A stretch of DNA of 64,000 bases from Rubrivivax gelatinosus (GCF_004340905.1 NZ_SLXD01000006.1:62001-126000); one strand, 5' to 3'; shown: positions 16,898 to 26,767, numbered from the stretch's first letter. The notes: generated by a model not told the origin, from the letters alone. Numbers and translations are program-made.

Positions 16898-18040
16898 TCA
16901 ACGGCTGCCGGGGGGCGGCGGGTCCAGGCCCAGCACACGCCGCAGCCGGCGCCAGGCGCGCCGCAGGGGGTCGGGTGGCGCCGAGGGGGGCGGCGTCGGT
17001 GCCGCCGCCGGCGGCGGCGCGTCGCCGCGGCGCGCGCGCTTGAGCAGCACGAGCGAACTCGTGTCCTTCGGGTCGATCGCCAGCGCCTGCTCCAGCGCCG
17101 TGATCGCCGCCGGCCAGTCGCGGCGTTCGAGCTTGACCATGGCGCGTGTGCGGTGCGCCAGCATGTTTCTCGGGTTGAGCTTGAGTGCGCTGTCCAGCAG
17201 CGACTCGGCCCAGCCCAGGTGGCCGTGGTGCAGGCAGGCCGAGGCCAGCACCTGGTGGTAGGTCGTCGAGACGCGGCGCTTGCCGCGCCGATCGAGCTTC
17301 GGGCGTGCCGCCGTCTCGCTGGTGAGCACCGCGCGCACGAAGGGCGCGATGAAGCCGATCTCGTGCAGGAACTGGTTCGACGGATGCCCGGAATAGGGCA
17401 CGCGCACGAGCTCCGCGGCGCTGAACTGCGGCAGCACCTCGCCGTCGAGGTAACGCCGGTCCATCGGGTCGCAGGGGTCGTAGAGGATGATCGCGCGGCA
17501 GCGCACCGGCCGGGCCGGGTCCAGGCGCTCGTGCAGGAAACGCTGGCGTTCCTGCCAGTGGTCGACGCCGAAGACCGGGTGCGTCGAGTTGCGCGGCGAG
17601 CTCGCGATCACCGTCCAGGGTTCGTCCCGGCCGTAGTACAGGGCCGCATAGGCGCCCAGGCTGGAGCCGTAGCTGACGACGCGCGCATAGCGTGCGCTCA
17701 CCGGCCCGACGACGGCGTCGAACTGCTCACGGCTCAGCGGCTGGTAGAAGTTCTCGGTCTTCTTGCGCACCGCGACCACGTCCAGCGCCTGCTTGCGCAG
17801 GAACTCCTGGCCGAACGGCGGGCGGTCGGCGAGGTAGAGGATGGGGTCGAAGGTGACGACCAGCGTGCCGCCTTCGCCGCCGCGGCGGAAGTGCTCGATG
17901 CGGATGTCCGCGGTCTCCAGCAGCACCGTCACCGCGCTGGCGTTCTGGCGCAGGTGGTCCACCTGGGCCTTGGCGGGAGCGGGCGTGCCTGGCGTGCCGT
18001 CGGCCGGGCGCGGCGACGGGGGGCTTGCGTCGGCGCTCAT
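16898..18040 (-). CDS. TPR-tailed alpha/beta-hydrolase-like protein
   Basis: The 380-residue protein contains, near residue 125, VVSYGSSLGAYAALYYG, a GxSxG-type nucleophile elbow with adjacent strands (LVVTFDPILY before, AIILYDPCDPMD and VRVPYSGHPSNQF after), as in alpha/beta hydrolases. Residues about 265-340 form two tetratricopeptide-like repeats (SLLDSALKLNPRNMLAHRTRAMV, TALEQALAIDPKDTSSLV). A proline-rich then basic tail ends it. It overlaps the GT2 stop by one base. It may deacylate or transfer a group on the glycan, or scaffold; the function is not known. Confidence 0.65.
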   Translation of the reverse strand: MSADASPPSPRPADGTPGTPAPAKAQVDHLRQNASAVTVLLETADIRIEHFRRGGEGGTLVVTFDPILYLADRPPFGQEFLRKQALDVVAVRKKTENFYQPLSREQFDAVVGPVSARYARVVSYGSSLGAYAALYYGRDEPWTVIASSPRNSTHPVFGVDHWQERQRFLHERLDPARPVRCRAIILYDPCDPMDRRYLDGEVLPQFSAAELVRVPYSGHPSNQFLHEIGFIAPFVRAVLTSETAARPKLDRRGKRRVSTTYHQVLASACLHHGHLGWAESLLDSALKLNPRNMLAHRTRAMVKLERRDWPAAITALEQALAIDPKDTSSLVLLKRARRGDAPPPAAAPTPPPSAPPDPLRRAWRRLRRVLGLDPPPPGSR

Positions 18041-19308
18041 CAGCAGGGCTCCGCGGCTGCCAGCTGGAAGGCCATCGGCCGCGTGTCGCGCGAGCCGGGA
18101 ATCGAGTCGGCCGGCACGAAGGAGGCGTTGGCGACGACCGTCAGATGCAGTTGCGCCCCGGGTTCGGGCGGCAGCGGGATCGAGACCTCGAAAGGCCCCG
18201 GGCGCGAGGTGCCGCCCTGCCAGGCGTCGCCCTCGGGGCCGAGCCCGCGCACGCCGAGCACCAGGCGGCCGCCGCGGGGCGAGTCGTGGCGGCCCCACAG
18301 CCGCAGGCGGCGGTACGGGCGCGCCGGCTGCCGAAGGCGGATCTTGAGCTGCGGCGGCACCCAGCCGTCGGGGTAGACGTCGGCGACCAGGTCGGGCCGG
18401 GCGATCTGCCAGGCGCGGTGGCGGCGCATCTGCATCTTCAACTGCTCCACGCCGCCCGGCACCAGCCAGGGTGCGGCGCGTTCGGCGAGTTCGTTCAGGT
18501 GCGCGCGCACCGTCTCGACCTGGGCCTCGAACGGGCAGGCGGCGAGCGCCTCGCCGGCGTGCGTGACGAGCCAGTGCAGCGGCGCCTTGCCGAGGTGGCG
18601 GTGCACGACCTCCATGCCTTCGAGCGCCACCTGTTCGCGCATGCGCAGCGTGATGCCGCCTTCGTGCAGACGCGACAGCGCCTGCAGCGCGTCGACGTGG
18701 CCGACGCGGCCCGGGTAGGCCTTGAACAGGCGCAGCCAGAACTCGTAGTCGAAGGCCGTGCGCAGGCCGCGGTCCAGCCCGCCGAGCGCCTCGAAGGCGT
18801 CGCGGCGGAAGAAGGCCGTGGGCTGGCAGATCCAGCAGCCGTCGACCCAGGCCGACAGCGGGGTTTCGGGGCCGCGTGTCGGGTAGCGGCCCAGGTCGCG
18901 GCCGTCGAGGTCGACATGGTCGCCCTCGCCGTAGACCATGACGAGTTCGGGCCGGGCGGCGAAGGCCTCGAGCGCACGCGCTGCGGCGCCGCGCACGTAC
19001 AGGTCGTCGGAGTTGAGCCAGCCGACGATCTCGCCGCGCGCGCGCGAGACCGCCTTGTTGACGGCGTCGGCCGGGCCGGCATCGGGTTCGGAGCACCAGC
19101 GGATGCGGCCCGGATGGCGTGCCTCGAGTTCGGCCAGCAGCGCCGGCGTGCCGTCGGTGGAGGCGCCGTCGGCGATCACCAGCTCCAGGTCGGCCGCCGC
19201 GCCTTCGGCCTGCATCAGCACGCTGTCGACCGCCGAGGGGAGGAACTCGGCCTGGTTGCGCGTGGGCATGACCACGCTGAGCGCGGGAACCCGCTCGGTT
19301 ACTGCCAT
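18040..19308 (-). CDS. Glycosyltransferase family 2 with C-terminal beta domain
   Basis: The 422-residue enzyme has a GT-A domain in residues 1-230: LSVVMPTRNQAEFLPSAVDS, LVIADGASTDGTPALL, and the metal-binding WLNSDDLYV. Later come QPTAFFRRDAFEALGGLD and a DYEFWLRL catalytic region. Residues about 310-422 are a separate beta-rich segment (DGWVPPQLKIRL through FVPADSIPGSRDTRPMAF), similar in pattern to the tail of the GT at 36986. It should add a sugar to the growing chain at the cytoplasmic membrane. It is translationally coupled to the hydrolase-like gene downstream. Confidence 0.88.
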   Translation of the reverse strand: MAVTERVPALSVVMPTRNQAEFLPSAVDSVLMQAEGAAADLELVIADGASTDGTPALLAELEARHPGRIRWCSEPDAGPADAVNKAVSRARGEIVGWLNSDDLYVRGAAARALEAFAARPELVMVYGEGDHVDLDGRDLGRYPTRGPETPLSAWVDGCWICQPTAFFRRDAFEALGGLDRGLRTAFDYEFWLRLFKAYPGRVGHVDALQALSRLHEGGITLRMREQVALEGMEVVHRHLGKAPLHWLVTHAGEALAACPFEAQVETVRAHLNELAERAAPWLVPGGVEQLKMQMRRHRAWQIARPDLVADVYPDGWVPPQLKIRLRQPARPYRRLRLWGRHDSPRGGRLVLGVRGLGPEGDAWQGGTSRPGPFEVSIPLPPEPGAQLHLTVVANASFVPADSIPGSRDTRPMAFQLAAAEPC

Positions 19309-19320
19309 GGGAATGGTTCG

Positions 19321-20565
19321 TCAGCCCGCCTGATCCGTCGGCACCGGTCGGTCGAACTTGATCAGCGCCACACCGCTGCCGAGCTGGTCGAGGTTCACGA
19401 CCTCGAAGCCCATCTTGCGGATCTCCTCGACACCTTGCCAGCAGGTCACCGACTCGTGGGCGTGCGGGCGGGTGTCGTGGAAGGTGATCAGCGCGCCGCG
19501 GCGCATCAGTGGCAAGTAGTTGCGGAAGTCCGCCATCGCGCCTTCCAGCGAGTGGTCGGCGTCGATGTGCAGGTAGTCGATGCCGACGCCCTCGTCGGCC
19601 AGCCGCCGGGCGCCGTCGGCGGTGTCGGCGATGAGGACCTCGACGTCGGGGTAGGCCTGGCGGAAGAAGGATTGATCATCGGCCCAGTTCGGGCGCCCGT
19701 ATCCTCCCTTGTTGCCGTCCACGAGGATCGTCCGCGAACTTCCTGCCATGCCGATGTCGCGCTGCGCCTGGCGCATCATGCGCGGGACGAAGGCGCCGCC
19801 GGAGCCCAGGCACACGCACACGCGCGAGCGCTGCATGTAGGGGATCATGTAGTACAGCAGGCCGCCGCCCAGGTAGTTTTTGTCCTTGTTGGCGCCGTGA
19901 CTGAACTCGTAGGCTGCCTCCGGGAAGACCTTCTCGGCAAGGAAGCTGGTGTTGAGCAGCGCGCTGCCGCGCGTGTCGATCTCCGCCAGCGGCTCGACGA
20001 AGGGATTGAGGCTTCCGGTCTCGTTCATGGTCTTGTGCCGTGCGCTGAGGATTCGGACGTAGCGCTGGGTGCGCGGCGGCCATTCGTTCTCGTTGCCGAA
20101 ACGGCTGAAATCATTGCCGTCGAGGTCGAAATGCACCTGCAGCAGCACGTTCAGCGACAGCCGCTCGACCAGTTGATCGTAGGTCTGCCGGCTGCGCTTC
20201 CACTGCTGGTCCTCGGGATACTCGACGACCACGATCTCGGCCTCACGGATCAGTCGCTCGAGCTTGGCCGTCAGCGGGATGTCCAACCCGAGCATCACGA
20301 GCGCGTACGGCCGGCCGCCGAACACCGGCAGCGACAGGCAACGGTAGTCCATCGTCTCGCTGCGCTGGGTTGGCGAGGCCTCGGCCTCGAAGACCAGCGG
20401 GTCGACCGCGAGGATGTGCTTGGACGGGTCGTCGACGAAGCGGAACAGCGGCGTCTTGTACGAGCCCAGTTCCAGGATGTGCTCGAAGCGTCGCAGCAGC
20501 CCGGCCACCAGGAGGTAGCGAGCCTGGAACGGTTCGGACGCGAGGTAATTCCACTGTTTGCTCAC
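19321..20565 (-). CDS. Two-domain SAM methyltransferase-like protein
   Basis: The 414-residue protein seems to contain two methyltransferase-like folds. Residues about 20-190 include HILELGSYKTPLFRFV and HILAVDPLV, a degenerate SAM-binding motif I and II. Residues about 240-400 have VCVCLGSGGAFVPRMM, YLHIDADHSLEGAMADFRNYLPLM and GALITFHDTRP, matching the Methyltransf_24 pattern with its conserved DxDH. The GTG start overlaps the GT25 stop (GTGA). It probably O-methylates a sugar residue. Whether both halves are catalytic is uncertain. Confidence 0.7.
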   Translation of the reverse strand: MSKQWNYLASEPFQARYLLVAGLLRRFEHILELGSYKTPLFRFVDDPSKHILAVDPLVFEAEASPTQRSETMDYRCLSLPVFGGRPYALVMLGLDIPLTAKLERLIREAEIVVVEYPEDQQWKRSRQTYDQLVERLSLNVLLQVHFDLDGNDFSRFGNENEWPPRTQRYVRILSARHKTMNETGSLNPFVEPLAEIDTRGSALLNTSFLAEKVFPEAAYEFSHGANKDKNYLGGGLLYYMIPYMQRSRVCVCLGSGGAFVPRMMRQAQRDIGMAGSSRTILVDGNKGGYGRPNWADDQSFFRQAYPDVEVLIADTADGARRLADEGVGIDYLHIDADHSLEGAMADFRNYLPLMRRGALITFHDTRPHAHESVTCWQGVEEIRKMGFEVVNLDQLGSGVALIKFDRPVPTDQAG

Positions 20566-21359
20566 GGCAAGACACCCCAGGAGGCCAGCAGTTCGGTGTA
20601 ATCGGCGTCGGACGTTGCGCGCATGCGGTGCGTGGCCTGCCGTGCACGATCGGATTCGTCGATGCCCTTTGGATGGATGCGCGACTTGAATCGGGCGAAG
20701 TCGCGGTTGTAGGACAGGTCGGTGGCGAGCAGCGGCTCCAGCGTGAAGGCGTCGATGGTCGGGTCCGCTGCGACGACGGCATGCAACCAGACGTCCGAGG
20801 TGTGCTCGATCCTGCCGAACGAGCGGGCGAGGAAGGCCGCCATGGCGCCGTTCACGATGTAGGCGGCATTGCTCATCGCCACCCGCTGCGTGCGTTCCAG
20901 CGCCTGGTCGACCACCGGTCCGGGATCTTCGCCGGACTGTGCCAGGCGGATCAGCACTCGCTGAGAACGCGGTGTGTACGCGCAAAGGAACGCTTCCAGA
21001 CGATCGAGGGCTCCGTCGCGGAAGTGAACGTCGTCCTCGCAGATCAGGTGGAATGCGGCCGGGTCGTCCGGCAACGAGCGCCACAGCGTGACGAACGACA
21101 GCCAGTTGGCGACCTGCGGCGGGATGAGCACGTTGTTCCGGCAGTCGCAGGCCGGCTTGCCGCAACGGAAGCACGGCGGCCAGCGCTTGACGGTGCCATC
21201 GCGAAAGGCCACGGCGACGCGCGGGTCGTCGTGGCGCACGGCGGGCCAGAACCGATAGCGTTCGAGCCCGATCGTGGCGAAGTGCTCGACGATGTGATGG
21301 CGTCTCTGGACGTCATCGCGAAGCGAGACGACATGCGTATCGGCGAGCACCATCGGCAT
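20562..21359 (-). CDS. Glycosyltransferase family 25-like protein with cysteine cluster
   Basis: The 265-residue protein opens with THVVSLRDDVQRRHHIVEHFATIGL, the typical N-terminus of LPS beta-1,4-galactosyltransferase-like GT25 enzymes, and has LICEDDVHF as the metal-binding EDD motif. An unusual insert at about residues 63-75, CFRCGKPACDC, carries four cysteines in a zinc-knuckle-like spacing. It is coupled by overlap to the methyltransferase gene downstream. The donor sugar is unknown; galactose or glucose would be typical for the family. Confidence 0.75.
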   Translation of the reverse strand: MPMVLADTHVVSLRDDVQRRHHIVEHFATIGLERYRFWPAVRHDDPRVAVAFRDGTVKRWPPCFRCGKPACDCRNNVLIPPQVANWLSFVTLWRSLPDDPAAFHLICEDDVHFRDGALDRLEAFLCAYTPRSQRVLIRLAQSGEDPGPVVDQALERTQRVAMSNAAYIVNGAMAAFLARSFGRIEHTSDVWLHAVVAADPTIDAFTLEPLLATDLSYNRDFARFKSRIHPKGIDESDRARQATHRMRATSDADYTELLASWGVLP

Positions 21360-21378
21360 GGTCGGCGGCCTCCCGCGT

Positions 21379-22350
21379 TCAGCGTCGGGCGACGGCGTGA
21401 TGCTCCAGGAACCACGCGTAGGCGTCGCGCAGCCCGTCCTCCAGCCCGATGCCCGCGCGCCAGCCCAGCGCCGCCAGGCGCGAGACGTCCATCAGCTTGC
21501 GCGGCGTGCCGTCGGGCTTGCTGGCGTCGAAGGTCAGCCGGCCCTGGAAGCCGGTGACGCGGGCCACCGTCTCGGCGAGCTCGCGGATCGTGCAGTCGAC
21601 GCCGGTGCCGACGTTGATATGGCTGAGCATCGGCTCGGTGTGGGCGCGGTAGGTCGCGTCGTCCAGCCCCATGACGAAGACGCTGGCCGCGGCCATGTCG
21701 TCGACGTGCAGGAACTCGCGCATCGGCGTGCCGCTGCCCCAGATGACGACCTCTTGCTGGCCGCTGCGCACGGCCTCGTGGAAGCGGCGCAGCAGCGCCG
21801 GGATCACGTGCGAGTTCTCGGGGTGGTAGTTGTCGCCCGGGCCGTAGAGGTTGGTCGGCATGACGCTGCGGTAGTCGCGCCCGTACTGCCGGTTATAGCT
21901 TTCGCAGAGCTTGATGCCGGCGATCTTGGCGACGGCGTACGGCTCGTTGGTGCTTTCCAGCGTGCCGGTGAGCAGCGCGTCCTCGCGCATCGGCTGCGGC
22001 GCCATGCGCGGGTAGATGCAGCTCGAACCCAGGAAGAGCAGGCGCTGCACGCCGGCCACGTGGGCCGCGTGCACGACGTTGCACTCCATCATCAGGTTCT
22101 CGTAGATGAACTCGGCCGGGTAGGTGTTGTTGGCGTGGATGCCGCCCACCTTGGCCGCTGCGAGCACGACGTGGCCGATGCGGTGGTCGCCGAAGAACTG
22201 GCGCACGCGCGCCTGGTCGGTCAGGTCGAGTTCGGCGTGCGTCGCCGTCAGGATGTCGGTGTGGCCGAGCGCCTGCAGACGGCGCACGATGGCCGAGCCG
22301 ACCATGCCGCGGTGGCCGGCGACGAAGATCGCCTCGCCGGACTGGATCAT
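21379..22350 (-). CDS. fcl: GDP-L-fucose synthase
   Basis: The 323-residue SDR enzyme has [15 protein letters not shown] for [42 protein letters not shown] (YxxxK) and the GDP-sugar-specific [22 protein letters not shown]. It catalyses the 3,5-epimerisation and 4-reduction of GDP-4-keto-6-deoxymannose to GDP-L-fucose. The start ATG overlaps the gmd stop by four bases, the canonical gmd-fcl arrangement. Confidence 0.95.
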   Translation of the reverse strand: MIQSGEAIFVAGHRGMVGSAIVRRLQALGHTDILTATHAELDLTDQARVRQFFGDHRIGHVVLAAAKVGGIHANNTYPAEFIYENLMMECNVVHAAHVAGVQRLLFLGSSCIYPRMAPQPMREDALLTGTLESTNEPYAVAKIAGIKLCESYNRQYGRDYRSVMPTNLYGPGDNYHPENSHVIPALLRRFHEAVRSGQQEVVIWGSGTPMREFLHVDDMAAASVFVMGLDDATYRAHTEPMLSHINVGTGVDCTIRELAETVARVTGFQGRLTFDASKPDGTPRKLMDVSRLAALGWRAGIGLEDGLRDAYAWFLEHHAVARR

Positions 22351-23471
22351 CGGCTGTCCTCGCGCGACACGGGCATCGCGTGGCCGTGGGCGCGCAGCAG
22401 CGCCGTGCGCTGCGCGGCCTTCAGGTCCTCGGCCACCATCTCGGCGCACATCTGCTGCACGGTGATCTCGGGCACCCAGCCGAGCCGGGTCTTGGCCTTG
22501 GACGGGTCGCCCAGCAGGGTCTCGACCTCGGCGGGGCGGAAGTAGCGCGGGTCGACCGCGACGATGCAGTCGCCGGGCTTGATGGCCGGGGCCTTGTCGC
22601 CGCTGACCGCCTCGACGATGCCGCGCTCGTCGACGCCGCTGCCCTCGAAGCGCAGCGTGATGCCGAGCTCGGCCGCCGACCAGACGATGAACTGACGCAC
22701 CGAGTACTGCACGCCGGTGGCGATGACGAAGTCCTCGGGCTTGTCCTGCTGCAGCATCATCCACTGCATGCGCACGTAGTCCTTGGCGTGGCCCCAGTCG
22801 CGCAGCGCGTCGAGGTTGCCCATGTACAGGCGCTGCTCCAGGCCCTGGGCGATGTTCGCCAGGCCGCGCGTGATCTTGCGCGTGACGAAGGTCTCGCCGC
22901 GGCGCGGGCTCTCGTGGTTGAACAGGATGCCGTTGCAGGCGTACAGGCCGTAGGCCTCGCGGTAGTTGACGGTGATCCAGTAGGCGTAGAGCTTGGCCAC
23001 CGCGTACGGGCTGCGCGGGTAGAAGGGCGTGGTCTCCTTCTGCGGGATCTCCTGCACCAGGCCGTAGAGCTCGGAGGTCGAGGCCTGGTAGAAGCGCGTC
23101 TTCTTCTCGAGGCCCAGGAAGCGGATCGCCTCGAGCAGGCGCAGCGTGCCCATCGCGTCGACGTCGGCCGTGTACTCGGGCGCCTCGAAGCTCACCGCGA
23201 CATGGCTCTGCGCGCCGAGGTTGTAAACCTCGTCGGGCTGCACCTCCTGCAGGATGCGCGTCAGGTTGGAGCTGTCGGTGAGGTCACCGTAGTGCAGCAC
23301 GAAGCGCTGGTGCTCGACGTGCGGGTCCTCGTAGAGGTGATCCACGCGCTGGGTGTTGAAAAGCGACGCGCGGCGCTTGATGCCGTGGACCTCGTAGCCC
23401 TTCTCCAGCAGGAACTCGGCGAGATAGCTGCCGTCCTGCCCCGTGATGCCTGTGATGAGCGCTTTCTTCAT
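22347..23471 (-). CDS. gmd: GDP-mannose 4,6-dehydratase
   Basis: The 374-residue SDR enzyme starts [32 protein letters not shown]. It has the catalytic ASTSELYG and [15 protein letters not shown] (YxxxK), and the Gmd-typical [17 protein letters not shown]. It converts GDP-D-mannose to GDP-4-keto-6-deoxymannose, the precursor of GDP-fucose (via fcl) or GDP-rhamnose. The 105-base region upstream ends in CTTGAGACACAATCC on the coding strand, which could hold the promoter for gmd-fcl and the genes after it. Confidence 0.96.
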   Translation of the reverse strand: MKKALITGITGQDGSYLAEFLLEKGYEVHGIKRRASLFNTQRVDHLYEDPHVEHQRFVLHYGDLTDSSNLTRILQEVQPDEVYNLGAQSHVAVSFEAPEYTADVDAMGTLRLLEAIRFLGLEKKTRFYQASTSELYGLVQEIPQKETTPFYPRSPYAVAKLYAYWITVNYREAYGLYACNGILFNHESPRRGETFVTRKITRGLANIAQGLEQRLYMGNLDALRDWGHAKDYVRMQWMMLQQDKPEDFVIATGVQYSVRQFIVWSAAELGITLRFEGSGVDERGIVEAVSGDKAPAIKPGDCIVAVDPRYFRPAEVETLLGDPSKAKTRLGWVPEITVQQMCAEMVAEDLKAAQRTALLRAHGHAMPVSREDSR

Positions 23472-23576
23472 GTGGCGGATTGTGTCTCAAGCCCTGTCGC
23501 GGGCCGGTGTCAGCCGGTGTCGGGGCGGCCGTCGGCGCCCCCCGGTGCGGGGATGCGGTTCCGGCCGCGGCACGCT

Positions 23577-25172
23577 TCAGTCGCTCAAGGCCCAGGGCCA
23601 CTCGAAGAACTGGTTCGATACCGTCCAGCCCTCGCCGTAACGCGCGAGCAGGAAGTCCGCAGGGCGCGCCGGCGTGGGCAGCGTGCGCCCGTAGAGCTCG
23701 ATCGACGCCGGCGGGTAGACGATGTCGGCGTCGATCGCGCGCACCGTCATGCGCTCCATGTGGAGGTGCGCCTTGCCGTCGACCACCCAGCACGGGAAGA
23801 CGTCGACCAGCAGGCCGCCGCGGCGCGGGTCGAACACGTGCAGGTTCAGGTACGGCGGCACCTGGCGCACCGTGAAGCCGGCGTCGGTGAGCGTCTTGGT
23901 GACGGCCTTCATCTCCTGCTCGACCTCGGCGCGCGACTGGCCGCGGCAGCGGTACAGCATGTCGACGTCGTCGTCGTGTGCGATGAAGCCGCCGTCGCGC
24001 ACCGCGCCGAGCAGCGTGCCGTAGCAGATCATCGGCTCGCGGCCCTCGCGCTGCAGCACCTCGGCCACCTCGGCCATCGCGTCGACGTGCTCGCGGGTGC
24101 GCGACAGCAGCTTGGAGCGCTGCACGCCGTGGCGCGTCAGCACGTAGGTGCCTTCGCCGTGGACGGCCGAGATCTCGTTCATGCGCGCCTGCAGCCGCAG
24201 CACCTGGGCACGGTCCTGCAGCTTGGCCGTGAAGGCCATCAGCGGATCGAGCACGTGGGTGTACATCAGCCGCGCCGCCAGCACGGTGAGTTCGTCGTCA
24301 CCCAGCGGCGCGGCGCCGTAGAGGTCGACGATCGGCAGGATGCGCTGCCAGGGCAGGTCCTTCAGCGGCAGGGCGCCGCGCATGATGGCCGCGGCGCAGG
24401 CGGCGAGCAGGCGCTGGCGCAGCTGCGCGGCCGGCTCGTCGGCGCGGAACTCGATCGGCCCGCAGATCGACAGCACCGCGAACAGCGACTGCAGCGCCGC
24501 GTCGGCCGAGCTGCCGTCGTGGCGCAGCGTCCAGTTGCCGTCCGCGGCGCGCGTGAACACGCGCAACGGGCGGGCGCGCCGGCTCCAGGTGTCGCGCAGG
24601 TTGAAGATGCGCACCTCGTCGGCGTCGACCGGCTCGGTGAACTCCACCGCCCACCAGGGCCGCATCTCGGACTTGGTGTGCATGCCTTTGGACGCCAGCA
24701 GCGTGTCCGGGCCGAAGCGCGCCTCGTCGCGGTGGGCGCTGCTCTGGCGTGCACGCCCCTTGCCCGCGACGTCCAGCGCGCGGCCGCCCTTCAGCAGCGT
24801 GATGCCGTGCAGGTGCAGCAGGCAGGGCCCGGTCGGGTCCTCGATCTGCACGCGCAGGCCGGTGATCGGCGCGTCCAGGCGCAGCTTCAGGGCATCCGCG
24901 GGGGTGAAAGCGAAGTAGCCCAGCGACGGCAGCAGCGTGGCCGTGTCGGTGAGGGCTGACGCGTGGCGGGCCAGCGTCGGAGCAGCGGCGGCCGGCCTGT
25001 TCGTCGCGGGCGGCGGCGGGGGCGCCGGAGCCTTGGGCGGCTCGGCGGGCGCCGGTGCCGCGGGCGGCGGCATGGGGGCTGCGGGCGCGGTTTCATCCGC
25101 CGCGGGGCCGCTGCGGCCCCGAATCCAGTTCGCGAGGCGCCCCATCGCGCCAGGCTGGTCACCAGTGGCCAT
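23577..25172 (-). CDS. LicD-family protein with discoidin-like N-terminal domain
   Basis: The 531-residue protein has a low-complexity Pro/Ala segment (residues about 30-62). A beta-rich region follows at about 85-215 whose core, EMRPWWAVEFTEPVDADEVRIFNLRD followed by LRVFTRAADGNWTL, reads like an F5/8-type C (discoidin) carbohydrate-binding module. A helical middle follows. The C-terminal LicD domain carries YGTLLGAVRDGGFIAHDDDVDM near residue 390. LicD proteins transfer phosphorylcholine or similar phospho-groups to glycans; the DDDVD acidic cluster is the metal site. It is preceded by a 59-base gap and followed by gmd on the same strand. Confidence 0.8.
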   Translation of the reverse strand: MATGDQPGAMGRLANWIRGRSGPAADETAPAAPMPPPAAPAPAEPPKAPAPPPPPATNRPAAAAPTLARHASALTDTATLLPSLGYFAFTPADALKLRLDAPITGLRVQIEDPTGPCLLHLHGITLLKGGRALDVAGKGRARQSSAHRDEARFGPDTLLASKGMHTKSEMRPWWAVEFTEPVDADEVRIFNLRDTWSRRARPLRVFTRAADGNWTLRHDGSSADAALQSLFAVLSICGPIEFRADEPAAQLRQRLLAACAAAIMRGALPLKDLPWQRILPIVDLYGAAPLGDDELTVLAARLMYTHVLDPLMAFTAKLQDRAQVLRLQARMNEISAVHGEGTYVLTRHGVQRSKLLSRTREHVDAMAEVAEVLQREGREPMICYGTLLGAVRDGGFIAHDDDVDMLYRCRGQSRAEVEQEMKAVTKTLTDAGFTVRQVPPYLNLHVFDPRRGGLLVDVFPCWVVDGKAHLHMERMTVRAIDADIVYPPASIELYGRTLPTPARPADFLLARYGEGWTVSNQFFEWPWALSD

Positions 25173-25231
25173 GTCGTTTTGTCGTTCTGTTCGTGTCAGG
25201 GGGACGCGGTTGCCAAGCTGCCCGGGGCCGT

Positions 25232-26767
25232 TCAGTCCGGGGCGTCGCCGTCGATGCGGCAGCCGAGTTGCGAGACACCATAGTCGTTGGCCTCGGCGGC
25301 AAAGACGTGGCGCAGCCGGCCACCATTATGGTGAACCGGCACGCGTGCCTCGCCGCGCTCGGGCTGGAACGGCACCGGCACGGGACCCGCAGCACCGTCG
25401 TAGACCGCGCTGAGGGCGAGCGTGCCGCTCGATGTCGCGGCGCGCCGCCGCGTGACCACCAGGTCGCCGGCCTCCGCACCACGCGCCGCCGGCGCGACCA
25501 GCATCTCGCGCGTGGCGGCTCCGAGGTAGTTGGACGACCACAGACCGCCGAGGCGCTCGCGCGGATCTTCGGCCGGTTCGCTGCCGACGATGCACGCGAA
25601 GGCGTCGTTGAAGTCGGCTGCGATGCGGTCAGGGGCGTGGTCGGCGATCACGCGGGCGGCGAGCTCCTCGCGCCAGAGCTCGCGCTCGTCAGCGGGCATG
25701 GCGGCGATGCCGCTCAGCGCGTCGGCGAACGCGGTGGCCGAGTACTCCGTGCATACCGTGCCGGCGTCGTAGGCGCGCGCGAACTCCTCGCAGCCGTGGC
25801 CCGGCCCGACGATCGCCAGGCAGCCATAGGCCGCCGCCTCGACGAGCACGTTGGGCCAGTTGTCCTCGTGTGACGGGCAGATCTGCAGGTCGCTGGTGCG
25901 GTAGACCTCGACGAGCCAGCGGTGGTTCGTCAGCCGGCCGTGGGCCAGCAGTTCCGCTCCGGTCGCGCGCAGCGACCTCAGCAGCGACTCGTCGGCATTG
26001 CCCGCGACGTGGATGCGCACCGGGTTGTCTCGCCCCTGCCGCATGCAGAACAGCAGCAGCGCCTCGGCCGCCAGGCGCGCGCCTTTGCGGCGCTCTGTCA
26101 GGCTGTCGGCGACCAGCAGGACAGTGAACGGACGTGGCGGGACCGCGGTCTCGATCTCCAGCGGTGCGTACGGATTGCGCAGCAGATGCAGGCGCTGCTG
26201 CGGCACCGGCGCGGCGTGAGCCGCCTGCTCCAGCATGTAGCGGCTGGGCGCGGACAGGTGGACGTTGGGCCGTGCGAGCAGCGCGTCCTTGCGCGCCTTC
26301 ACGCGCTGCACTTCGGCACGCGCGAACACCTCGGTGTTGACCTGGGGGCAGGCATGGCAACCCGAGAACAGACCGGTGCAGCCTGCCGCGTAGTGGCAGC
26401 CGCCGGTCACGTAGTTGGCGTCGTGCAAGGTCAGCAGCAGCGGCACGCCGGTGGCCGCCAGGGCCTCCAGGTCGGCGATGGACTGCAGGTAGGTCGTCCA
26501 GTGCGCGTTGACCAGGTCGTAGCCGGCCAGCGTTCGCACCAGCCAGGCGCGGTGCGCGGTGCCGTAGTCGGCGGTGAACTGGGTGTTCGACAGCCGCCCG
26601 TTGGTCACCGAGCGCTGCGGCGAGACCTCCTGGGAGACCGGGCCGGCGGTTTCGATGTCGAAGATGTCGACGCTGTGGCCGCCGTGCTCGCGCAGGGCGT
26701 GCGCCACGCGGCTGGCGGCGATGCCGGCACCGCCCGCCGAGGCGCTGGTCAGGATGGCGATCTTCAC
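25232..26767 (-). CDS. Glycosyltransferase family 4 with C-terminal extension
   Basis: The 511-residue GT-B protein begins KIAILTSASAGGAGIAASRVAHAL. It has a cysteine-rich segment GCHYAAGCTGLFSGCHACP at about residues 128-146, typical of a subgroup of these enzymes, then FTVLLVADSLTERRKGARLAAEAL and an EX7E motif in SHEDNWPNVLVEAAAYGC. Residues about 410-511 form an extra beta-rich tail of unknown role. The GTG start overlaps the GT2 stop (GTGA). It probably adds one sugar of the capsule or O-antigen repeat. Confidence 0.85.
   Translation of the reverse strand: MKIAILTSASAGGAGIAASRVAHALREHGGHSVDIFDIETAGPVSQEVSPQRSVTNGRLSNTQFTADYGTAHRAWLVRTLAGYDLVNAHWTTYLQSIADLEALAATGVPLLLTLHDANYVTGGCHYAAGCTGLFSGCHACPQVNTEVFARAEVQRVKARKDALLARPNVHLSAPSRYMLEQAAHAAPVPQQRLHLLRNPYAPLEIETAVPPRPFTVLLVADSLTERRKGARLAAEALLLFCMRQGRDNPVRIHVAGNADESLLRSLRATGAELLAHGRLTNHRWLVEVYRTSDLQICPSHEDNWPNVLVEAAAYGCLAIVGPGHGCEEFARAYDAGTVCTEYSATAFADALSGIAAMPADERELWREELAARVIADHAPDRIAADFNDAFACIVGSEPAEDPRERLGGLWSSNYLGAATREMLVAPAARGAEAGDLVVTRRRAATSSGTLALSAVYDGAAGPVPVPFQPERGEARVPVHHNGGRLRHVFAAEANDYGVSQLGCRIDGDAPD

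Noticed and set aside
22380..24959. 859-codon plus-strand frame opposite gmd and the LicD gene
   Set aside because: Antisense shadow of two well-supported minus-strand genes.
23600..25100. Proline-rich tract of the LicD protein as a tandem repeat
   Set aside because: It is low-complexity coding sequence without a regular repeat unit.
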